The position numbers and the translations under genes were made by a program. A DNA stretch of 64,000 bases from Streptomyces sp. NBC_00659 (lineage in GTDB: Bacteria; Actinomycetota; Actinomycetes; Streptomycetales; Streptomycetaceae). Location of the stretch: the NCBI RefSeq assembly GCF_036226925.1, contig NZ_CP109031.1, positions 6,014,001 through 6,078,000 of the forward strand. The letters run 5' to 3'. Below, piece by piece: positions 25,386 through 34,512 of this stretch (its first letter is position 1; each line of letters starts with the position of its first letter). The notes under the pieces are model-generated. The model made no database searches. It saw only the letters and a program-made list of their open reading frames with translations, and was not told the DNA's origin.

Positions 25386-26048
25386 TCAGGATGTCATGCG
25401 GGGTGCGCCCCGGTCCCCCGGGTTCTGCGGCGGCAGACCGTGCTCCAGGACGTTCACGGTCCGCTCGACGAGATCGGCGAGGTCGTCCCCCTGCCCGGTC
25501 TCGGCCCAGTACATGGAGGTCTCCATCAGCCCGCCGATGAGCGACATCGCGAAGACCCGGACCTCCAGACTGTCCGGGTCCCGGCCGGAGCGCTCCCCGA
25601 CGACCCGGCTCAGCAGCCGCCCGGTGACGGACATGCTCTCCATCATCCGGGAACGCACCGCGGGGACCTCGACCATCAGCCGTGTCCGGAGCCGGCTGAT
25701 CTCGGGGTCCTCGGAGCTGCTGGCGCCGATGGCCTTCCTGATCACATGGCGCAGGGAGTCGAACCACGGCTCGTCGGCGGGGCGCTCGCGCAGTTCCTGT
25801 TCCAGGAGCGGGTCGTACTCGTCCGTGAGGACGATGTCCTCCTTGGTCGGGAAGTAGCGGAACACCGTGGACGGGGAGACCTCGGCCGCCTCCGCGATCT
25901 GCTCGACCGTCGTCGCGTCGTACCCCTGCCGCTCGATCAGCCGGTAGGTCGCCTCGCGGATCGCGACGCGGGTCTTCATCTTCTTCCGCTCGCGGAGCCC
26001 CGGCTGGGGCTCCGCGGCGGGAGCGGAACTCTGAGTGGTGGCGGCCAT
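25386..26048 (-). CDS. TetR-family transcriptional regulator
   Basis: The 220-aa protein has an N-terminal TetR DNA-binding domain (RVAIREATYRLIERQGYDAT, TVEQIAEAAEVSPSTVFRYF, about residues 25-70) and a helical ligand-binding domain resembling the MftR/SACE_7040-like C-terminal group (SMYWAETGQGDDL near the end). It starts 5 bp downstream of the MFS gene stop, so it is in one transcript with that exporter and is probably its regulator. Confidence 0.9.
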   Translation of the reverse strand: MAATTQSSAPAAEPQPGLRERKKMKTRVAIREATYRLIERQGYDATTVEQIAEAAEVSPSTVFRYFPTKEDIVLTDEYDPLLEQELRERPADEPWFDSLRHVIRKAIGASSSEDPEISRLRTRLMVEVPAVRSRMMESMSVTGRLLSRVVGERSGRDPDSLEVRVFAMSLIGGLMETSMYWAETGQGDDLADLVERTVNVLEHGLPPQNPGDRGAPRMTS

Positions 26049-26053
26049 GGTTC

Positions 26054-27619
26054 CTATTGTCCGGCATCCGCCGGGGCAGGGGCCATGGCGGTGTCCTCCA
26101 CGGGCACCGGGTCGGCCTGCCGCGGGCTCGGCAGCAGCGCCGCCGCCAGCAGCGCGGTGACCAGCGCCGCGATCCCGCTGACCAGCAGGACCAGATCCAT
26201 GCCGTGGAGGTACGCGGCGTTCGCGGAGGCGGCGAGGGCCGGGTCGCCGAGCCGCTCCGCGACCACATGGGCGCCGACCACCGAGCCGTCGGCGGCGTCC
26301 GCAGCGGCACGCGGCAGCGCGGACGTGTCGAGACGGTCGGCGTACGTGCTCGCCAGCAGGGAGCCGAGCAGGGCGATACCGATCGCGCTGCCCACCTGGC
26401 GCACCGTCATCAGCAGCCCGGAGCCGCTGCCGGCCCGGTCGCGGGGGAGTTCGCCGAGGGCGGCGGACATGGCGGGCACCACGGCGAAACCGAAGCCGAG
26501 CCCGGCGACGGACAGCCACAGTGCCGTGGCGCCGTACCCGTCGTCGACGGTCGTACGGCTGCCGAGGAACGCAGCGAAGGCGAGGACGACGAGACCCGCG
26601 CTGATCACCGAGCGCGCCCCGATGCGGGCGACCAGCGGCTGCGCGCCCCGGGAGGCGACCAGCAGTCCGCCCATCATCGGCAGCATCCGGACCCCGGTCG
26701 CCAGCGCGTCGTGTCCGAGCACCGCCTGGAGGTACTGCGGCAGTACGAACATCAGGCCGGACAGGACGAACATGACGAGTGTCGCGGCGAGGGCGTTGAG
26801 CAGGAAGCCGCGCTGGGCGAGCAGGGAGAGATCGAGCATCGGCCGGGGGCTGCGGCGTTCGCGGACGACGAGCAGCGCGATCAGGAGGACGGAGGCGGCG
26901 AAGCAGCCGAGGACGAGCGGGTCGCCCCAGCCGCGGGACGGGGCCTCGATGATGGCGTAGATCAGGACGCTGAGGCCGACCGCGGTGAGCGCGGTGGAGA
27001 GCGCGTCGACCTTGGGCGATGCCGGGTCCCTGGTCTCGGGGAGCAGGAAGGCGCAGGCGGTGATCCCGATGGCCGCCATCGGGATGTTGACCAGGAAGAC
27101 CGAGCCCCACCAGAAGTGGTTCAGGAGCCAGCCGCCGATGATCGGGCCGAGCGGCAGACCGAGCGCCGAGGCGGCGGAGACGGCTCCGACCGCCTTGGTG
27201 CGCTCGTCGGGTCCGAACAGCGAGGGCAGGACGGCGAGCGCGAGCGGCATCACCAGCGCGCCGCCGACACCCATCAGGGCGCGGGCGGCGATCACCCAGG
27301 TGACATCGTCGACGAGGGTGCCGACCAGGGAGCCGGCGAGGAAGACCGCGAGGCCCGTGATGAGCATCCGGCGCCGCCCGAAGCGGTCGCCGAGCAGGCC
27401 CGCCGGGAGCATCAGCGAGGCGAAGACCACGACGTACGCGTCCGCCATCCACTGCTGCTCCCCGGTGGACGCGCCGAGGTCCCGGGCCATCGTCGGCAGC
27501 GCCACATTGAGGATCGTCATGTCGAAGCCGAGCGCGAGCATGCTCGCGACCAGGGCCCCGAGGGCCCACCAGCGTCGGGGGTCGCGCCGTACGGCGCCGT
27601 CCTGCGTGAGAGTCACCAT
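26054..27619 (-). CDS. MFS drug:proton antiporter, DHA2 (EmrB/QacA) type
   Basis: The 521-aa membrane protein has 14 predicted helices. MFS motifs are present: motif D1 (LGFDMTILNVALPTM, about residues 31-45), motif A (GLLGDRFGRRRML, about 74-86), and the antiporter motif C region (SALGLPLGPIIGGWLL). They place it among DHA2 multidrug exporters. It is followed by a tetR gene on the same strand. The upstream flank (27620-27660) has an AT-rich stretch (TGAGAGTAACTCCCAAAAGC) that may hold the promoter and operator. Substrates are unknown. Confidence 0.92.
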   Translation of the reverse strand: MVTLTQDGAVRRDPRRWWALGALVASMLALGFDMTILNVALPTMARDLGASTGEQQWMADAYVVVFASLMLPAGLLGDRFGRRRMLITGLAVFLAGSLVGTLVDDVTWVIAARALMGVGGALVMPLALAVLPSLFGPDERTKAVGAVSAASALGLPLGPIIGGWLLNHFWWGSVFLVNIPMAAIGITACAFLLPETRDPASPKVDALSTALTAVGLSVLIYAIIEAPSRGWGDPLVLGCFAASVLLIALLVVRERRSPRPMLDLSLLAQRGFLLNALAATLVMFVLSGLMFVLPQYLQAVLGHDALATGVRMLPMMGGLLVASRGAQPLVARIGARSVISAGLVVLAFAAFLGSRTTVDDGYGATALWLSVAGLGFGFAVVPAMSAALGELPRDRAGSGSGLLMTVRQVGSAIGIALLGSLLASTYADRLDTSALPRAAADAADGSVVGAHVVAERLGDPALAASANAAYLHGMDLVLLVSGIAALVTALLAAALLPSPRQADPVPVEDTAMAPAPADAGQ

Positions 27620-27734
27620 GAAATGAGAGTAACTCCCAAAAGCTAGGTGATGTCAATCGAGTACGACTTTCAGGCCACTGGTGGGTGTCGTCGCGGCGGA
27701 GGCGCGAGGGCCGGACGGTGGCCGGAAAACGCGC

Positions 27735-27764
27735 AGTGGCCGCGGCTGGGGAGCCGCGGCCACT
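27735..27764. terminator. strong stem-loop after the HlyIII gene
   Basis: A perfect 13-bp inverted repeat (AGTGGCCGCGGCT / AGCCGCGGCCACT) with a GGGG loop lies 21 bp beyond the stop of the - strand HlyIII gene (27786), before the promoter of the MFS gene. Confidence 0.8.
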
Positions 27765-27785
27765 GAGGAAGGAGAGTCGGGGGGA

Positions 27786-28499
27786 TCAGCCGTGCTGGTA
27801 GGCCACCAGGGAGATGCCGACGTAGTGCACGATGAACGCCGCGAGGGTCAGGGAGTGGAAGACCTCGTGGAATCCGAACCAGCGCGGTGACGGGTTGGGC
27901 TTCTTGATGCCGTAGATCACTCCGCCGGCGCTGTAGAGCAGCCCGCCGACGATCACCAGGACGAGGACGGCGATGCCGCCCGTGCGCATGAAGTCGGGCA
28001 GGAAGAACACGGCTGCCCAGCCCATCGCGATGTAGCAGGGCGTGTAGAGCCAGCGCGGGGCGCCGACCCAGAACACCCGGAAGACGATGCCCGCCGCCGC
28101 GGCGGCCCAGATGCTCCACAGGAGCCACTGCCCCTTGGCCTCCGGCAGCAGCAGCATGGTCAGCGGTGTGTAGGTGCCCGCGATGATCAGGAAGATGTTC
28201 GCGTGGTCGAGTCTGCGCAGGACGCCGTCCATGCGCGGGCTCCAGTCGCCGCGGTGGTAGAGGGCGCTCACGCCGAACAGCAGGCAGGCCGTCAGAGCGA
28301 AGATCCCGCAGGCGATACGTCCGCGGGGCGAGTCCGCCAGGGCGGTGAGGACCAGTCCGGAGACGAGGGCGGCCGGAAACATGCCGAGGTGCAGCCAGCC
28401 GCGGAGCTTGGGCTTGATCTCTTCCGACAGGGAGTGCGCGACAGAGACATGGCCGGCGGCCGGCGTGTCCGTGGGCGCGTCGGGGACGGACGCAGTCAT
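27786..28499 (-). CDS. trhA: hemolysin III / PAQR family membrane protein
   Basis: The 237-aa protein has seven transmembrane helices and PAQR-family motifs. These are SALYHRGDW (helix 2 region, first metal-binding His), RRLDHANIFLIIAGTYTPL, and the C-terminal FGFHEVFHSLTLAAFIVHY with the conserved HxxxH. Bacterial members are linked to membrane-lipid homeostasis; haemolytic activity is not implied. ATG at 28499; a 323-bp divergent gap separates it from PEPCK. Confidence 0.92.
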   Translation of the reverse strand: MTASVPDAPTDTPAAGHVSVAHSLSEEIKPKLRGWLHLGMFPAALVSGLVLTALADSPRGRIACGIFALTACLLFGVSALYHRGDWSPRMDGVLRRLDHANIFLIIAGTYTPLTMLLLPEAKGQWLLWSIWAAAAAGIVFRVFWVGAPRWLYTPCYIAMGWAAVFFLPDFMRTGGIAVLVLVIVGGLLYSAGGVIYGIKKPNPSPRWFGFHEVFHSLTLAAFIVHYVGISLVAYQHG

Positions 28500-28822
28500 G
28501 CGCCGAATCGTACCTACGGAACCGTAAGTTACGCGTCAGTCCCACGTAAGCGAGTCGCGATAGTGGCCATGATCTCACGGCGCCGACGGGATCCAGGGGG
28601 TACTCGCGGTGAACCCCGGGTGAGCGGGCGGAAACCCCCCTGGAAGTGGCGATGCTCACTCCGCTCAGTTGTGAGGCCCTCTGGACATATGCGCGACACG
28701 GTCGGATCATCAAATGAGTGCGGTCGGCACCGGATGAGCGCCAGGGGTTCCATCACCGTGAAGCATCCGGGTCGCAGCCCCCACGGGGCATGACAACAAA
28801 ACCCCCTCATTTAGGAGCAATC
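28500..28822. other. divergent intergenic region between HlyIII and PEPCK genes
   Basis: No coding region is credible in these 323 bp. On the + strand, TTGTGA (28669-28674) followed by a CATATG (28686-28691) is a weak promoter-like pair with tight spacing. Nearer PEPCK, TGACAA (28790-28795) and an AT-richer leader ACAACAAAACCCCCTCATTT (28793-28812) precede the AGGAG at 28814-28818. The region just upstream of trhA is AT-rich as well. Exact promoters cannot be fixed by eye. Confidence 0.4.
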
Positions 28823-30649
28823 GTGGCGCGCGACATCGCGGCTCCCGTCCCGACCAACCACAAGGAACTGATCTCGTGGGTCAACGAGATCGCCGAACTG
28901 ACCGAGCCGGACAGTGTGGTCTGGTGTGACGGATCCGAGGCCGAGTACGAGCGACTGAGCGAGGAGCTCGTCCGCAAGGGCACCTTCAAGAAGCTCGACC
29001 CGATCAAGCGCCCCAACTCGTACTACGCCGCTTCCGACCCGACCGATGTCGCGCGGGTCGAGGACCGGACGTTCATCTGCTCCGAGAAGGAGGAGGACGC
29101 GGGCCCGACCAACCACTGGAAGGCTCCCGCCGAGATGCGGGAGATCTTCCAGGGCGAGGGCGGCCAGGGCGGCGTCTTCCGCGGCTCGATGCGCGGCCGC
29201 ACGATGTACGTGGTCCCGTTCTGCATGGGCCCGCTCGGCTCGGACCTCTCCGCGATCGGCGTCGAGATCACCGACTCCGCCTACGTCGCCGTGTCCATGC
29301 GCACCATGACCCGTATGGGACAGCCCGTCCTGGACGAACTCGGTACCGACGGGTTCTTCGTGCGTGCCGTGCACACGCTCGGAGCGCCGCTGGCCGAGGG
29401 CGAGGCGGACGTGCCGTGGCCCTGCAACTCCACGAAGTACATCTCGCACTTCCCCGAGACCCGCGAGATCTGGTCGTACGGCTCCGGCTACGGCGGCAAC
29501 GCGCTCCTCGGCAAGAAGTGCTACGCCCTGCGCATAGCCTCCGTGATGGCGCGCGACGAGGGCTGGCTCGCCGAGCACATGCTGATCCTCAAGCTGACGC
29601 CGCCGCAGGGCGAGTCGAAGTACGTCGCCGCCGCGTTCCCGAGCGCCTGCGGCAAGACCAACCTCGCCATGCTGGAGCCCACGATCTCCGGCTGGACGGT
29701 CGAGACCATCGGCGACGACATCGCCTGGATGCGGTTCGGCGAGGACGGCCGCCTCTACGCGATCAACCCCGAGGCCGGCTTCTTCGGTGTCGCGCCCGGT
29801 ACCGGTGAGCACACCAACGCCAACGCGATGAAGACGCTGTGGGGCAACTCCGTCTTCACCAACGTCGCGCTCACCGACGACAACGACATCTGGTGGGAGG
29901 GCATGACGGAGGAGACTCCGGCACACCTGACCGACTGGAAGGGCAACGACTGGACCCCGGAGTCCGCCACGCCCGCCGCGCACCCCAACGCCCGCTTCAC
30001 CACGCCCGCCTCGCAGTGCCCGATCATCGCGCCCGAGTGGGAGGACCCCAAGGGCGTGCCGATCTCGGCGATCCTCTTCGGCGGCCGCCGCGCCACGGCC
30101 GTCCCGCTGGTGACGGAGTCCTTCGACTGGAACCACGGTGTCTTCCTCGGCGCGAACGTCGCCTCCGAGAAGACCGCCGCCGCCGAGGGCAAGGTCGGCG
30201 AGCTGCGCCGCGACCCCTTCGCCATGCTGCCGTTCTGCGGCTACAACATGGGCGACTACATGGGTCACTGGGTCGACGTCGCCAAGGACAAGGACCAGGC
30301 GAAGCTCCCGAAGATCTACTACGTGAACTGGTTCCGCAAGAACGACGCGGGCAAGTTCGTCTGGCCCGGCTTCGGCGAGAACAGCCGTGTCCTGAAGTGG
30401 ATCGTCGAGCGCCTCGACGGCAAGGCCGAGGGCGTCGAGACCCCGATCGGCGTCCTGCCGACCCGCCAGGCCCTCGACACCGACGGTCTGGAACTGGCCG
30501 AGTCCGACCTCGACTTCCTGCTCACGGTCGACAAGGAGGTCTGGCGCGAGGAGGCCGCCCTGGTCCCCGAGCACCTCAACACCTTCGGCGAGCACACGCC
30601 GACGGAGCTGTGGGACGAGTACCGCGCCCTGGTGCAGCGCCTGGGCTGA
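28823..30649 (+). CDS. pckG: phosphoenolpyruvate carboxykinase (GTP)
   Basis: This enzyme converts oxaloacetate + GTP to PEP + CO2 + GDP, the first committed step of gluconeogenesis, in the cytosol. The 608-aa length is typical of the GTP-dependent family. Diagnostic blocks are the N-terminal [20 protein letters not shown] (substrate side), the [13 protein letters not shown] kinase-1a motif with the reactive Cys, and [10 protein letters not shown] (kinase-2). [14 protein letters not shown] and the [14 protein letters not shown] segment that lines the GTP site are also present. The GTG at 28823 follows AGGAG by 5 nt; upstream in-frame codons cover the leader. Two strong stem-loops follow. Confidence 0.97.
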   Translation: MARDIAAPVPTNHKELISWVNEIAELTEPDSVVWCDGSEAEYERLSEELVRKGTFKKLDPIKRPNSYYAASDPTDVARVEDRTFICSEKEEDAGPTNHWKAPAEMREIFQGEGGQGGVFRGSMRGRTMYVVPFCMGPLGSDLSAIGVEITDSAYVAVSMRTMTRMGQPVLDELGTDGFFVRAVHTLGAPLAEGEADVPWPCNSTKYISHFPETREIWSYGSGYGGNALLGKKCYALRIASVMARDEGWLAEHMLILKLTPPQGESKYVAAAFPSACGKTNLAMLEPTISGWTVETIGDDIAWMRFGEDGRLYAINPEAGFFGVAPGTGEHTNANAMKTLWGNSVFTNVALTDDNDIWWEGMTEETPAHLTDWKGNDWTPESATPAAHPNARFTTPASQCPIIAPEWEDPKGVPISAILFGGRRATAVPLVTESFDWNHGVFLGANVASEKTAAAEGKVGELRRDPFAMLPFCGYNMGDYMGHWVDVAKDKDQAKLPKIYYVNWFRKNDAGKFVWPGFGENSRVLKWIVERLDGKAEGVETPIGVLPTRQALDTDGLELAESDLDFLLTVDKEVWREEAALVPEHLNTFGEHTPTELWDEYRALVQRLG

Positions 30650-30663
30650 CGCCCCCTGTGACT

Positions 30664-30717
30664 CCGCGGCCGACCCGAGTTGCCCTGACCTGCGACCTTT
30701 GCGGCGGTCGGCCGCGG
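30664..30717 (+). terminator. first inverted repeat after PEPCK
   Basis: CCGCGGCCGACC (30664-30675) and GGTCGGCCGCGG (30706-30717) form a perfect 12-bp stem around a 30-nt loop, 14 bp after the PEPCK stop. It may slow polymerase or protect the 3' end ahead of the intrinsic terminator. Confidence 0.6.
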
Positions 30718-30728
30718 TGACAGCACCC

Positions 30729-30769
30729 GCCGGGGTTCCGCGCACATCTGTGCGGGACCCCGGCTTTTT
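30729..30769 (+). terminator. intrinsic terminator with T-run after PEPCK
   Basis: A GC-rich hairpin (GCCGGGGT...CGCACA / TGTGCGGGACCCCGGC, 30729-30764) ends in TTTTT at 30765-30769. This is one of the few classical Rho-independent terminators in the window. Confidence 0.85.
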
Positions 30770-30870
30770 CGTCCCCTCCGCCCCTGCCCGTGCCGGAACG
30801 GCTGAAAAAGCACGGATTTCGCGGGACACTCCTGACATCCTGCAGTGACCCCCGAAATGAGGTGGGCGGG

Positions 30871-31857
30871 GTGCGTACGCCTGTCAGCGACCCCATGAAG
30901 ATCGGTCCGTACCGCATCGTGGGCCGGCTCGGCTCCGGTGGCATGGGATGGGTGTATCTCGGCCGTTCGCCCGCCGGGCGCGAGGTCGCGGTGAAGGTGG
31001 TGCGGCCCGAACTGGCCGCGGAGCGCGAGTTCCGGGAGCGCTTCGCGCGCGAGGTCGCCGCGGCGCGCGTGGTCAGCGGCGCCTACACCGCGGCCGTGGT
31101 CGACGCCGACACCGAGGCCGAACTGCCCTGGCTGGCCACGCTGTACGTGCCCGGTCCCTCGCTCGCCGAGGCGGTCCGGACCGACGGTCCCCTGCCCGAG
31201 CCGCAGGTACGACGGCTCGGCGCGGGCCTGGTCGAGGCGCTCCAGGCCATCCACGCCGCACGCGTGGTGCACCGGGATCTCAAACCGGCCAACGTGCTCC
31301 TCGCCTCGGACGGACCGCGCGTCATCGACTTCGGGATCTCCCGCGTGGACGGCGCCCCCGGCCTCACCCAGGTCGGCGTCGTCGTCGGCACCCCGCCCTT
31401 CATGTCGCCCGAGCAGATCAAGGGCGCCGCGGTGGGCCCGCAGAGCGATGTCTTCTCCCTCGGCGGGGTCCTGGTGTACGCGCTCACCGGGCGGCCGCCG
31501 CACGGCAGCGGAGAGGCCGTGCGCCACCGTGTCGTCTTCGCCGAACCCGGACTCGACGGCATCGTGGGGCCGCTGCGGGATCTGGTCGCGCGCTGTCTGG
31601 CCAAGCATCCCGAGGACCGGCCACGACTGGACCTGCTCCTGGCCGGGTTGCTGGAGGAGGAGCCCCGCCAGGCGGAGTGGCCACCGCCCACGGTCGCCCT
31701 CAGCATCAAGGCGCGCACCCAGGACCTGGTCAAGCGCCGCAAGCAGAGCTCCAGCGTGTCCGTACCCTCCTGCCTGCTGTCGCACGCCCAGGCGCTGCTC
31801 GACGCCGGACTGACCGACGCGATGGTCGCCGAGGCGGTGGTCCGTGGCGACGCCTGA
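30871..31857 (+). CDS. soluble serine/threonine protein kinase
   Basis: The 328-aa Hanks-type kinase has a glycine loop GRLGSGGMGWVYLG, catalytic Lys in VAVKVV, catalytic loop VVHRDLKPANVLL, DFGIS, and the activation-segment end GTPPFMSPEQ. It therefore looks fully active. Unlike most Streptomyces kinases it has no transmembrane helix, PASTA or sensor domain. The last ~50 residues (KARTQDLVKRRKQSSSVSVP ...) are a short polar tail. The GTG at 30871 is used because a G-rich ribosome-binding stretch precedes it; ATG 30895 would also keep the whole kinase domain. The next gene overlaps its end by 14 bp, and the Ter-like phosphorylation triad lies 2 kb downstream. Confidence 0.9.
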   Translation: MRTPVSDPMKIGPYRIVGRLGSGGMGWVYLGRSPAGREVAVKVVRPELAAEREFRERFAREVAAARVVSGAYTAAVVDADTEAELPWLATLYVPGPSLAEAVRTDGPLPEPQVRRLGAGLVEALQAIHAARVVHRDLKPANVLLASDGPRVIDFGISRVDGAPGLTQVGVVVGTPPFMSPEQIKGAAVGPQSDVFSLGGVLVYALTGRPPHGSGEAVRHRVVFAEPGLDGIVGPLRDLVARCLAKHPEDRPRLDLLLAGLLEEEPRQAEWPPPTVALSIKARTQDLVKRRKQSSSVSVPSCLLSHAQALLDAGLTDAMVAEAVVRGDA

Positions 31858-32308
31858 CCCCTTTCCCGGCGGCGGCCGGGAGATCCTGGAAATCGGAACG
31901 CACTGGCGGCAGTTGGTGCAGACCTGGGTGGCCAGGCGGAATTTCCACACGGTGACCGACACCGTTTCCGTCTCCATGAGATTCGACCTCGAGGAAACGG
32001 GCCGGATGGTCACCGTCCGGTTCATGACGACCAAGAGATTGTTGGTCGCATTCGCCACCGACGGACATTTCCTGCGCAAGGACCAACTGGCCCTCGCCGC
32101 CGCCGCGTCGAACGCGTGGAACACCGAACAGCTCCACCCCATGCTGTCCGTATGGGACGTACGGGGACCGCGTCCCTGTCTCGCGGGAGTGTGCGATCTT
32201 CCCCTGACCTGTCGCATGACGCAAACAGATTTCGATGCTTTGGCCAGTGATTGGGTGGAGCGGGCGAGACAAATGTTCACCCGATGCCATCAGGTGTTCG
32301 AGTTGTAG
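31844..32308 (+). CDS. YbjN/CesT-like domain protein
   Basis: The 154-aa soluble protein has an alternating hydrophobic beta pattern (VTVRFMTTKRLLVAFATDG, LSVWDVRGPRPCLAGVCDL) followed by a C-terminal helix (FDALASDWVERARQMFTRCH). This resembles the YbjN / type III chaperone-like fold, common next to kinases in Streptomyces. Base composition drops to more A/T here (31870-32310) than in its neighbours. Its GTG lies inside the kinase gene (overlap 14 bp). The domain call is tentative. Confidence 0.6.
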   Translation: MATPDPFPGGGREILEIGTHWRQLVQTWVARRNFHTVTDTVSVSMRFDLEETGRMVTVRFMTTKRLLVAFATDGHFLRKDQLALAAAASNAWNTEQLHPMLSVWDVRGPRPCLAGVCDLPLTCRMTQTDFDALASDWVERARQMFTRCHQVFEL

Positions 32309-32425
32309 AAGTGATGCCCGCCGCGTTTCTCAAACCCTTTCGGACACCCTCCGGTTTCCGCCACTATGGGCGAGTGCCTTTCCGGGCCACGGGGGTGTTT
32401 TCTTAGGGCCATGGGGGGTCTTTTC

Positions 32426-33706
32426 ATGCGGCGTCGGATTTCCCTCGTCATAGTGTCCGGACTCCTGGCCGCGTTCGCTCCGGCGGTGCCCGCCGCGGCC
32501 GGCGAGCCGTGCGGCGGCACCTTCGACCGGCACCTCGGCTGCTGGGCCGACTGGATCGGCGAGGGAACGGTGCGCGTCACCCTCGACCGGACCCTGCCGT
32601 TCGACGGCGCCGCCGACCGCCGCGAGCCCTTCGAGCGGACCCTGTCGGCCCACAGCGAGAGGCTCCTGGTCGAGGTGCCCTCGCGCATCCACACCGGGCA
32701 GGGCGGAACGGCACTTCTCGTGCTGGCGGACCGCAAGGGCAGGCTCGTCGCGGACGACGCCGTCATCGACCCGCTGAAGCCCGGGACCGTGGCCGAACTG
32801 GCCGCACACGGAGCCTGCCACCCCAAGGAGACGGGGGACCTGTGCGCCCGGCTCGGCAAGGGCGACTCGCTGACCGGGGCCGACCTGGTCCGCCTGGGCC
32901 TGGCCGGCGACCTCTCCCGCACGGACACCGTCAGCGGCTCCGGGGCCGGCTCGTCCGCGACCCCCACAGGTGAGACCGCCGCCGGCAAACAGGAGCAAGA
33001 GCAAGAGCAAGGGCAAGGGCAAGGGCAAGAGCAAGGGCAAGGGCAAGGGCAAGAGCAAGGGCAAGAGCAAGGGCAGGGGCCGACCCAGGAGCAGGAGCAG
33101 GAGCAGGTGACCGGGAACGGCGGCAACACCGGCCCGGACCCCGGTACCGCCCCCGACCCCGGCGACGACGCCGGCTGGGACACCGCCACCGCGGTGCTCA
33201 CCGTCCTGTGCGCCGTACTCGTCCTCCTGCTCGGCCTGCTGCTCTTCCTGATCCGCCGCTCCGCCCGGTCCGTCGCCGTCGGTGCCCTGTCCAGGCGCTC
33301 GCTCGCCGCACAGGGCGTCGGCGCCGTACCGGCCGCCGCGACGCCCCGTCCCCGTACCCGCCCCCGTACGCAGATGCCCGACGAGGCCACCACCCGGACC
33401 CGTGCCCGGATGCCCGACGAAGCCACCACCCGCCTCCGGGCCACGCCCGCGCCCCGCAGCCACGGACGGCACGTCGGCAACGTACCGGGCCCCGCCCGGC
33501 CCGCCGTCGTACGCACCGAACTGCACCCGCAGGGATATGTCGAGGTGGAGCACGTGCTGTACCGGGCGGTGTGGGCCGAACCGGGCCGGCCGCCGCCCGC
33601 GCCCGGCGGACTCGTCGATGTCACCGAGGCGGGGGAGCGGGACTCCGACGTCCTCTACGCGTTCCCGCCCACAGCCGGACGGCACGCCAAAGCCACCAGG
33701 CCCTGA
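32426..33706 (+). CDS. secreted/membrane protein with Gln-rich repeat and NfeD-like tail
   Basis: The 426-aa protein has a signal peptide (residues 1-24, ending AVPAAAG) and an external domain with two likely disulfides (CGG...LGCW, HGACHPKETGDLC). A repeated Glu-Gln/Gly-Gln tract follows (about residues 189-227), then a single transmembrane helix (about 255-278, AVLTVLCAVLVLLLGLLLFL) and a cytoplasmic part. The cytoplasmic end (GYVEVEHVLYRAVWAEPG ... GGLVDVTEA) resembles an NfeD-type OB fold, though this is weak. Tandem (TRTRARMPDEATT)-type duplications occur near 330-350. ATG 32426 is chosen because GGGGGG lies 9 nt upstream. It is 17 bp upstream of the vWA gene, so it may be in its operon. 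Confidence 0.7.
   Translation: MRRRISLVIVSGLLAAFAPAVPAAAGEPCGGTFDRHLGCWADWIGEGTVRVTLDRTLPFDGAADRREPFERTLSAHSERLLVEVPSRIHTGQGGTALLVLADRKGRLVADDAVIDPLKPGTVAELAAHGACHPKETGDLCARLGKGDSLTGADLVRLGLAGDLSRTDTVSGSGAGSSATPTGETAAGKQEQEQEQGQGQGQEQGQGQGQEQGQEQGQGPTQEQEQEQVTGNGGNTGPDPGTAPDPGDDAGWDTATAVLTVLCAVLVLLLGLLLFLIRRSARSVAVGALSRRSLAAQGVGAVPAAATPRPRTRPRTQMPDEATTRTRARMPDEATTRLRATPAPRSHGRHVGNVPGPARPAVVRTELHPQGYVEVEHVLYRAVWAEPGRPPPAPGGLVDVTEAGERDSDVLYAFPPTAGRHAKATRP
32990..33106 (+). repeat. hexanucleotide repeat (GAGCAA / GGGCAA) inside the membrane protein gene
   Basis: About 13 uninterrupted units of GAGCAA or GGGCAA run to about 33077, followed after a short break by GAGCAG units. Each unit adds Glu-Gln or Gly-Gln, so length changes keep the frame. 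The tract is unusually A-rich for this genome. Confidence 0.85.
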
Positions 33707-33723
33707 GACCAGGAGAGATCCCC

Positions 33724-34485
33724 ATGCACAGCGACTACCCGCCCACGCTGCCGGCGGAGTACGCCGACATCGAGTTCGAGAACAACGCGCAGCGGCTGCC
33801 GCTCGTCCTGTGCCTCGACATCTCCAGCTCCATGGCGGGTCAGCCCATCCAGACGCTCAACAACGCGCTCGCCGAGTGGACCCGGGAACTGCACGACGAC
33901 GTCAGCCTCAGCTACAGCGTCGAGGTCGCCGTGGTCACCTTCGGCGGCCCCGGCGTCACCGCCTGGCGCGGACCCCAGCTCCTGCCCCCGCACGCGCCGG
34001 TGAGCCCCTTCGTGCCGGCGCACATGTTCCACCCGCCGCAGCTCGCCGCCGCCGGGGTCACCCTGATGACCGAGGCCCTGGAACTGTCGATGAACATCAT
34101 CGCCGCCCGCAAGGCCGAGCTGCGCGCCTCCGGACTCCAGTACTACCGGCCGCAGATCTGTCTCGTCACCGACGGACTGCCCACCGATGCCACGGGTCAT
34201 CTCACCGACTCCTGGCACCGGTTGATCCCGGTCCTCGCCGACGAGCAGCAGGCCCGCCGCTTCCGGCTGTACGCGATCGGGGTCGGCGGCATCACGGACC
34301 GGGGCGAGCAGGTGCTCCGGTCCTTCGCGCCGAAGTTCAACGCCCGGCTCCAGGGATTCCCGTTCCGCGAGCTGCTCCAGATGATGTCCGCGAGCGCCAA
34401 CGCCGAGCAGAAGGGCGCGGGTGACGAGGTCTTCGAGAAGATCTTCAGCCAGTTCAAGACGCAGCGCCCGGCCTGGGAATCCTGA
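33724..34485 (+). CDS. TerY-like von Willebrand factor A (vWA) protein
   Basis: The 253-aa cytoplasmic vWA-domain protein has the MIDAS metal motif LCLDISSSMAGQP (D-x-S-x-S, about residues 35-47) and the later conserved Thr/Asp residues (AAGVTLMTEALE, LVTDGLPTDATG). It corresponds to TerY of the TerY-phosphorylation triad, in which a vWA protein, a PP2C phosphatase and a protein kinase are encoded together; both partners follow immediately here. AGGAGA precedes the ATG by 5 nt. Confidence 0.88.
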   Translation: MHSDYPPTLPAEYADIEFENNAQRLPLVLCLDISSSMAGQPIQTLNNALAEWTRELHDDVSLSYSVEVAVVTFGGPGVTAWRGPQLLPPHAPVSPFVPAHMFHPPQLAAAGVTLMTEALELSMNIIAARKAELRASGLQYYRPQICLVTDGLPTDATGHLTDSWHRLIPVLADEQQARRFRLYAIGVGGITDRGEQVLRSFAPKFNARLQGFPFRELLQMMSASANAEQKGAGDEVFEKIFSQFKTQRPAWES

Positions 34486-34512
34486 CTGATGACCCGATGG
34501 GAATCCTGACTG

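Noticed and set aside
25386..27656. A 756-codon fusion of TetR with an upstream segment
   Set aside because: The upstream part is the wrong frame of the MFS gene; a normal TetR start exists at 26048.
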